Below are positions 59,448 to 64,000 of a stretch of 64,000 bases of DNA, one piece after another. The notes under the pieces are model-generated. The model worked only from the letters and a program-made list of their open reading frames with translations. It did no database searches and was not told the origin of the DNA. Position numbers and translations under genes: made by a program. This DNA comes from Ramlibacter agri (lineage in GTDB: Bacteria; Pseudomonadota; Gammaproteobacteria; Burkholderiales; Burkholderiaceae_C): assembly GCF_012927085.1 (NCBI RefSeq), contig NZ_JABBFX010000001.1, positions 186,001 through 250,000 of the forward strand, in the 5' to 3' direction. The stretch's first letter is position 1, and each line of letters starts with the position of its first letter.

Positions 59448-60692
59448 TCAGAACTGGCCGCGCGGCGGCAGGCCGAGCCGCAGCTGGCCCGCCATGGTGG
59501 ACACCGCGTTCCAGTTGACGCTGATGTGGTGCGCCACGGCATTGACGTCGCGCCAGGCCCGCTGGATGCCGCTTTCGAGGTGGATGCCGGTGCCGCCCAC
59601 CACGTCGTAGAGGCCGTTGACGGCGTGCACGCAAAGCTTGACCGCGTAGGCATGGCCACGACGGAACGCGATGCGTTGCTCCTTGGTGAGCTTCACGCCG
59701 GCTGCCGCCAGCTCGCTGGCGGAGCGCAGATCGCGCTGCAGGATCAGTTGCGCCGCGTCGATCGCCGCTTCGGCCTCGGCCACCGCCGTCTGCACGTGGC
59801 CGAACTGCGCGATCGTGGAGCCGCCACCGGCGAAGGCGCCGCGCGTGGTGCGCGCAGCGACGCTGTCCACGAATTCATCCAGCGCGCCCTGCAGGGCGGC
59901 GACGGCGGGGTTGGCGAGCAGCGGCGGGAAGCCGCTCAGGAAGGGGATGCGGAACAGCGCTGCCTCGTTGACTAGCGCGCCGGGCGCCTGCTGCTCCAGC
60001 ACGTCCGCGAAGCTCACGCTGCGATGCGCGGGCACGAACACCTCCCGCTCGATGGCGATGTCCTTGCTGCCGGTGCCGGCGAGGCCCACGGTGTGCCAGT
60101 TGTCGACGATCTCGTAGTCGCCCCGCGGCACCAGCAAGTACATGGGCCGCGGCGGCTGGCCCGAGCCGTCGTCCACCATCGTGCCCAGCGCCAGCCAGCC
60201 GGCGTTGTCGCAGTTGCTCGCGAAACCCCAGCGGCCGTCCAGCCGGTAGCCACCCTCGACGCGACTTGCCTTGCCGGTGGGCGCGATGCAGGCGGCCAGC
60301 AGCACGTCGGGGTCGGCGGCCCACACGTCCGCCTGGGCCTGCTCGGGAAACATGCCCAGCGTCCAGGCGTTCGCCGCGCTCAGGCCGTAGCACCAGCCGG
60401 TGGACGTGCAGCCGCGCCCCAGCTCGAAGGCCAGCTGGCGCAGCTCCTCCAGCCCGAATTCCCAGCCGCCGAAGCGGCGGGGCTGCACGACGCGGTACAG
60501 GCCTGCCTCCTTCAACAGGCCGCTCACCTCGCTGCCCACGCGCCGGTCGCGCTCGGTCTGCTGGGCGCGCTCGCGCAGGAAGGGGCGCAGCTCGCGTGCG
60601 CGCTGCAGCAGTTCGTCGAAGCCAGGGCGCGTGGCGGGGGCGCCCGCCGTGGCGCGCGGCGGGCGATCGAGAAGTCCGGTCTCTGGGGTCAT
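59448..60692 (-). CDS. Flavin-dependent monooxygenase, acyl-CoA-dehydrogenase fold (HsaA/HpaB-like)
   Basis: Oxygenase component of a two-component aromatic hydroxylase. The 414-residue sequence has the acyl-CoA dehydrogenase fold: N-terminal helices (QTERDRRVGSEVSGLLKEAG, FGGWEFGLEELRQLAFELGR), the middle sheet GGYRLDGRWGFASNCDNAGW, and the C-terminal helical bundle ending VNWNAVSTMAGQLRLGLPPR. The GTGSKDI motif and the WHTVGLAGTGS segment fit group D monooxygenases. The catalytic Glu of true acyl-CoA dehydrogenases is not apparent. It is next to an extradiol dioxygenase and a flavin reductase. Substrate unknown; a phenol derived from the esterase product is likely. Confidence 0.87.
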   Translation of the reverse strand: MTPETGLLDRPPRATAGAPATRPGFDELLQRARELRPFLRERAQQTERDRRVGSEVSGLLKEAGLYRVVQPRRFGGWEFGLEELRQLAFELGRGCTSTGWCYGLSAANAWTLGMFPEQAQADVWAADPDVLLAACIAPTGKASRVEGGYRLDGRWGFASNCDNAGWLALGTMVDDGSGQPPRPMYLLVPRGDYEIVDNWHTVGLAGTGSKDIAIEREVFVPAHRSVSFADVLEQQAPGALVNEAALFRIPFLSGFPPLLANPAVAALQGALDEFVDSVAARTTRGAFAGGGSTIAQFGHVQTAVAEAEAAIDAAQLILQRDLRSASELAAAGVKLTKEQRIAFRRGHAYAVKLCVHAVNGLYDVVGGTGIHLESGIQRAWRDVNAVAHHISVNWNAVSTMAGQLRLGLPPRGQF

Positions 60693-60720
60693 GCGATTTC
60701 CTTCGGGATGGATGCGGCGG

Positions 60721-62358
60721 CTACTGGCAGGAGAAGTTGCCCGCATCGTTGGTGTCGCCGCTGCCCTTGTAGACAGCCTGGCTGGGATAGAGGCAGATCG
60801 GGCGCTGCATGGCGATGCCTTGCGCACGGTCGTTGTTCCTGAACTTCGTGGCGATGAACTGCTGCGGCGCGCTTCCTCGTTCGACCCAGGCCTGCAAGGC
60901 GGTGATGGCATCGTGCGACGCGTCGTTCGACACCGGCGTCTGGCCGATCTGGCCGATGTCGTACGGCCCCGGGCCGGTGCCGCCATGCGAGGTGCCGGGG
61001 ATCATGAACAGGCGGTAGAAGCTGCGTTGCACCGTCCGGTCCCCGCCCGTCGTGGCATCGCGCACCTGGTCGTAGTACTGCAAGGCCGCCTGCGGCAAGG
61101 CCACGCCGTCCTCCCAGCTCTGGTACTGGATCAGCTTGCCACCCGCGGCCTGGAAGGCGGAAAGGTCCGGGTTGGTCGCGTTGTTGGAGCTGAGCGCCGC
61201 CTCGAGCAAGGGCAGGTCTCGATGCATGTCGAAGGTCGATCCATTCCAGGCCGGGTCGTCCAGGCCCATCTGGTACACCGCCAGCGAATAGGCCGGGTTC
61301 ACGATGAAGCTGATCCAGTCCGCCTGCGATGAGATCGTCTGGCCGACGAACAAGGCTTGCTGCGTGACCGGGTCGCGCAGGGGCGACGTGCTTGCCGCCA
61401 CCGCATCGGCCTGCGCGGGCGTGAGGCAGGTGGCCGGGTCCTGGCCTGCCGCGCACACCAGCGCGTGCGGATCCCAGGTACAGGCCCGCGGGTCGCGAAT
61501 GATGCCGTCGACGACACCATCGGCGGCATCGCATTGCGCCACCGCGGTTCTTTGCACCAGGTTCAGCAAGGCGTTCCCCGCCGCGCCCTGGAAGCCGCTT
61601 TGCGCCAGCCGCTGGCTCGTGAACAGCATCTGGGTCGCACCCCGCGTGAAGTGCTGGATCGCGGCTCCCGCCAGGATGCCATCGAAGTCGGTCGGGTACT
61701 TCTGCGCCGCGCGCAGGCCATCGCGGCCGCCGGTCGACGTGCCGCTGTAGTACGCGTAGCGGGCGGCCTGCGCGTAGTAGGCTTGGACGACCTGCCTGGC
61801 GCCGGCGGCCACCTCGTGGACGCTGCGGCCTGCGAAGTCGGCAAAACGCTCCGGCGATTCGAAGAACCAGCTGGAGCTGAAGCCGCCCGGGCTGGTGTGG
61901 CCGCTGTCCCCCGAAGCGGTGGCGAAGCCACGCTGCAGTTGCGGTGCCATCGTGTTCCACGCGATGGTGCCGCCGAACCCGTTGGTGCCGACCTGCAGGT
62001 AGCGGCCGTTCCATCCGGTCGCCGGAAGCCACAACTCCATCGAAGTCGAAGAGCCGGGCACCGGCGATAGCGTCGCCGTGACCCGGCAGAAGGCCGGCAG
62101 GCCCGCGAAAGCGGTCGCACTGCCTGGCGGCTGGTAGGACCCGGCGGGAACGGCTTGCGCGGCGGTCACTGTGCCGTGCGCCAGCTGCAGGCCCTGCAGG
62201 TTCGCGCAGGCGATTGCAGGCGGAATGTTGGCGCTCGTGACATCGGCCGCGGGGGCGGCTGCGTCGTCGCCGCCTCCGCATCCTTGCGCGAGCGCTGCCA
62301 CGCCCAGCAGGACGACGGCGCAACGTGCTTGGGACCAGGAAGCTCTCTTGACCGGCAT
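60721..62358 (-). CDS. Tannase/feruloyl esterase family lipoprotein
   Basis: Exported ester hydrolase of 545 residues; family members release gallate, ferulate or other aromatic acids from esters. The N-terminus ends in a lipobox-like LAQGC with Cys27, so the mature protein is probably a lipoprotein. The alpha/beta-hydrolase nucleophile is Ser208 in YYSGTSTGGRDGLRAA; VGTNGFGGTIAWNTM and SGDSGHTSPGGFSSSWFF are tannase-family blocks; the catalytic His is expected in IPGTSHGGTGPGPYD. A Cys-rich lid (CDAADGVVDGI, CTWDPHALVC) is conserved in the family. AAGGAGACAAGC precedes the ATG at 62358. It is the first gene of the operon, facing a MarR gene. Confidence 0.9.
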   Translation of the reverse strand: MPVKRASWSQARCAVVLLGVAALAQGCGGGDDAAAPAADVTSANIPPAIACANLQGLQLAHGTVTAAQAVPAGSYQPPGSATAFAGLPAFCRVTATLSPVPGSSTSMELWLPATGWNGRYLQVGTNGFGGTIAWNTMAPQLQRGFATASGDSGHTSPGGFSSSWFFESPERFADFAGRSVHEVAAGARQVVQAYYAQAARYAYYSGTSTGGRDGLRAAQKYPTDFDGILAGAAIQHFTRGATQMLFTSQRLAQSGFQGAAGNALLNLVQRTAVAQCDAADGVVDGIIRDPRACTWDPHALVCAAGQDPATCLTPAQADAVAASTSPLRDPVTQQALFVGQTISSQADWISFIVNPAYSLAVYQMGLDDPAWNGSTFDMHRDLPLLEAALSSNNATNPDLSAFQAAGGKLIQYQSWEDGVALPQAALQYYDQVRDATTGGDRTVQRSFYRLFMIPGTSHGGTGPGPYDIGQIGQTPVSNDASHDAITALQAWVERGSAPQQFIATKFRNNDRAQGIAMQRPICLYPSQAVYKGSGDTNDAGNFSCQ

Positions 62359-62412
62359 GCTTGTCTCCTTGTGGGCGCCCGGTTCCGCGGGCGCGATGGC
62401 CACTTTTTTCGC

Positions 62413-62424
62413 TTGCATTTGCAA
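62413..62424. promoter_or_regulatory. MarR operator candidate, copy 1
   Basis: TTGCATTTGCAA is a perfect 5-2-5 inverted repeat, 55 bases upstream of the esterase start in an unusually AT-rich stretch. The same motif recurs at 62501-62514, and a partial copy (TTTGCTGCA) lies at 62432-62440. Confidence 0.55.
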
Positions 62425-62500
62425 CTTAGCATTTGCTGCATATGTCGGGCCGTGTATCTCTTAAATATTGGAGATGCGCTAGACCGACGGGCGGAGATTA

Positions 62501-62514
62501 CTTGCGTTTGCAAG
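62501..62514. promoter_or_regulatory. MarR operator candidate, copy 2
   Basis: CTTGCGTTTGCAAG is an inverted repeat (CTTGC/GCAAG) with the same core as the copy at 62413. The two lie 88 bases apart, one near each divergent gene, as expected for a MarR protein controlling both. Confidence 0.55.
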
Positions 62515-62569
62515 CAATAAGTGCGCGGGTTTACCCTGCGTTGCCAGGCCCTTTGCTACGATCGGCGCC

Positions 62570-63085
62570 ATGAAAACCGAGCCTTCCCGGACGGCGGCCA
62601 AGGCGGCGCGCAGCGGCAGCGAAGAAGGGAGCGCGCCTGCGCTTGACTTCGACATGGACCATGCCGTCCCAGCGCTCGTCGCGCGCGCCGGCATGCGCAT
62701 GGGGCAGGCGTTCTCGAAGCAGCTCAAGGCCTTCGATCTCAACCTGACGGAATGGCGCGTCTGCGCGTCGCTGCACCACAGGCCGCATCAACGGCTGTCG
62801 GACCTGGCGCAGAACACCGCGGCCGAACCGTCCACGCTCTCGCGCACCGTGGACAGCCTGATGCAGCGCAAGGTGCTCGTGCGGGACCGCAGCGGGGCGG
62901 ACGCGCGGGCGCTCGCCCTGAGCCTGACGCCGGAGGGCGTAGCGCTGACCGAGCGCATCATCCCGCTGGCCCACCTCTATGAACGCGTCGCCGTTGCGGG
63001 CATCCCGAAGCAGCACGTCGCGCTGCTCAAGGACATGCTGCATCGGCTCTACGAGAACATGGCCATGCTGGACGGGGACAATTGA
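62570..63085 (+). CDS. MarR-family transcriptional regulator
   Basis: A 171-residue winged-helix repressor. After a roughly 25-residue polar N-terminus come FDLNLTEWRVCASLHHRPHQ, the recognition-helix region RLSDLAQNTAAEPSTLSRTV, and the wing VRDRSGADARALALSLTPEG (Asp-x-Arg motif). C-terminal helices mediate dimerisation (MLHRLYENMAMLDGDN). It diverges from the tannase-to-aldolase operon with two copies of the TTGCxTTTGCAA dyad between them. It probably represses that operon until an aromatic acid or ester binds. Confidence 0.9.
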   Translation: MKTEPSRTAAKAARSGSEEGSAPALDFDMDHAVPALVARAGMRMGQAFSKQLKAFDLNLTEWRVCASLHHRPHQRLSDLAQNTAAEPSTLSRTVDSLMQRKVLVRDRSGADARALALSLTPEGVALTERIIPLAHLYERVAVAGIPKQHVALLKDMLHRLYENMAMLDGDN

Positions 63086-63105
63086 GGCCGGCCCCGCGAG
63101 AAAAG

Positions 63106-63744
63106 ATGCTCCGCTACTTCACCCTCCCCGTCACCCCTTTCCAGCAGAACTGCTCCGTCGTCTACGACGACCAGACCAGGCAAGCCGCCATCATCGACCC
63201 GGGCGGCGACCTCGATCGGCTGCTCGCCGAGATCGACCGGCACGGACTGAAGCTGGAACAGATCTGGCAGACCCACGCACACATCGACCACGCAGGCGGC
63301 ACCGCGGAACTCGCGCGCCGCCTGGACCTGCCGATCATTGGTCCGCATCCCGGCGACCAGTTCTGGATCACCGGCCTGCCGCAGCAGGGCGCGATGTTCG
63401 GCTTCCCGCCGGCCGAGCCCTTTGTGCCCACGCGCTGGCTGCAGGATGGCGACACGGTGGAACTGGCCGGCCACGTGCTGAACGTGCGGCACTGCCCGGG
63501 CCACACGCCGGGGCACGTGGTGTTTCACTCACCGGAGATGCAGCGCGCCTTCGTCGGCGACGTGCTGTTCGCGGGCAGCATCGGCCGCACCGATTTTCCG
63601 CAGGGCAACCACGAGCAGCTGATCGCCAGCATCACGCAGCGGCTCTGGCCAATGGGCGACGAGACGGTGTTCATTCCGGGCCACGGGCCGGAGAGCACTT
63701 TCGGGCGCGAGCGGCAGACGAATCCCTACGTCGGCGGGACCTGA
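63106..63744 (+). CDS. Metallo-beta-lactamase-fold hydrolase, YcbL/glyoxalase II-like
   Basis: A 212-residue zinc hydrolase. The metal motif THAHIDHAGG (His57, His59, Asp61, His62) is complete; further ligands are His in CPGHTPGHVVFHS, Asp in FVGDVLFAGSIGRTDFP and His in FIPGHGPESTFGRE. The size and GRTDFPQGNHEQL block match YcbL-type proteins, a short glyoxalase II relative acting on thioesters such as S-lactoylglutathione. The ATG at 63106 is preferred; an in-frame TTG at 63082 overlaps the MarR stop. It lies 20 bases after the MarR gene but is probably housekeeping. Confidence 0.9.
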   Translation: MLRYFTLPVTPFQQNCSVVYDDQTRQAAIIDPGGDLDRLLAEIDRHGLKLEQIWQTHAHIDHAGGTAELARRLDLPIIGPHPGDQFWITGLPQQGAMFGFPPAEPFVPTRWLQDGDTVELAGHVLNVRHCPGHTPGHVVFHSPEMQRAFVGDVLFAGSIGRTDFPQGNHEQLIASITQRLWPMGDETVFIPGHGPESTFGRERQTNPYVGGT

Positions 63745-63749
63745 CGCCC

Positions 63750-64000
63750 TTACTTCTTCGCCTGCTCGTACAGCCCCATCACGCGCGGCACGTTCTCGCG
63801 CAAGCGGGCGATGCGGTCCGGGCCGCTGGGGTGGGTGGACAGGAAAGCCGTTCCGGCATCGCTGCCGGACACGCGGCCCATCTTTTCCCAGAGGCTCACG
63901 GCCGCTTCCGGGTTGTAGCCGGCGCGCGCGCCCATCTCCAGGCCCACCAGGTCGGCTTCGGTCTCGTCGTCGCGGCTGAACTTGAGCGTGAGCAGCTGCG
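63750..64000 (-). CDS. M48-family metallopeptidase (partial, C-terminal end)
   Basis: The visible 83 residues contain KFSRDDETEADLVGLEMGAR, which has the third zinc ligand (Glu of ETEAD) of M48 peptidases, then AGYNPEAAVSLWEKMGRVSG and the C-terminal STHPSGPDRIARLRENVPR block typical of BepA/LoiP-like envelope quality-control proteases. The HExxH motif and signal peptide lie beyond the right edge. It converges with the MBL-fold hydrolase gene, 5 bases apart. Confidence 0.88.
   Translation of the reverse strand, partial: QLLTLKFSRDDETEADLVGLEMGARAGYNPEAAVSLWEKMGRVSGSDAGTAFLSTHPSGPDRIARLRENVPRVMGLYEQAKK

Overview
The window is high-GC (close to 70% in most genes) chromosomal DNA from a betaproteobacterium, most likely Burkholderiales/Comamonadaceae (Ramlibacter- or Variovorax-like). 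This is inferred from the gene repertoire (Bug/TTT-type binding protein, CaiB CoA-transferases, SsuABC/TauABC-type ABC systems, IclR/LysR/MarR/LacI switches, a catabolic-type AroQ) and from the uvrA/MFS/ssb neighbourhood. I saw no rRNA, tRNA, CRISPR array, insertion sequence or phage.

Layout. 1-2.2 kb: end of a catabolic aroQ, a TRAP DctP receptor and a divergent IclR regulator. 2.3-6.3 kb: three-subunit periplasmic sugar-acid/polyol dehydrogenase (Tat-exported small subunit, GMC flavoprotein, tri-haem cytochrome c). 6.3-9.9 kb: RNA-metabolism block (pseudouridine-synthase-like protein lacking the catalytic Asp, DbpA, a small protein, RhlE). 9.9-10.9 kb: XRE regulator plus AbiEii-type nucleotidyltransferase, probably a toxin-antitoxin pair. 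10.9-13.1 kb: AraC regulator divergent from a nitrilase. 13.4-20.1 kb: M16 peptidase, and an IclR-controlled HMG-CoA-lyase/CoA-transferase/Bug operon. 20.1-21.5 kb: periplasmic protein and ssb with a clear terminator. 21.6-28.9 kb: one long operon (ABC importer, FAD oxidoreductase, CoA-transferase, enoyl-CoA hydratase, ferredoxin, LysR). 29.1-34.8 kb: MFS, uvrA, GlsB-type protein, a small protein and pyrF. 34.8-35.6 kb: a lower-GC pair of unknown genes. 35.6-46.5 kb: EamA exporter, then three hybrid histidine kinases, the last coupled to a TonB-dependent receptor and a YfiR-family protein.

46.6-55.1 kb holds a coherent cluster: sulfatase, SsuABC-like importer, ribitol 2-dehydrogenase and a ribulokinase-like FGGY kinase, facing a LacI regulator with a good operator between them. 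The gene content suggests import of a sulfated polyol, cytoplasmic desulfation, and entry into the pentose-phosphate pathway as D-ribulose 5-phosphate. 55.1-63.1 kb is a MarR-controlled aromatic-catabolic operon (tannase-family lipoprotein, flavin-dependent monooxygenase and reductase, extradiol dioxygenase, MFS, FAH-family enzyme, class II aldolase). The window ends with a metallo-beta-lactamase-fold hydrolase and the 3' end of an M48 peptidase.

The most unusual items are: (1) TonB receptor-YfiR-CHASE8/HAMP hybrid kinase, which looks like a YfiBNR-type periplasmic switch whose diguanylate-cyclase output is replaced by a histidine kinase; (2) the sulfatase/ribitol cluster; (3) the XRE/nucleotidyltransferase pair; (4) the low-GC possible toxin/immunity pair beside the EamA gene. 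Functions below come from motif recognition only; no database search was possible.
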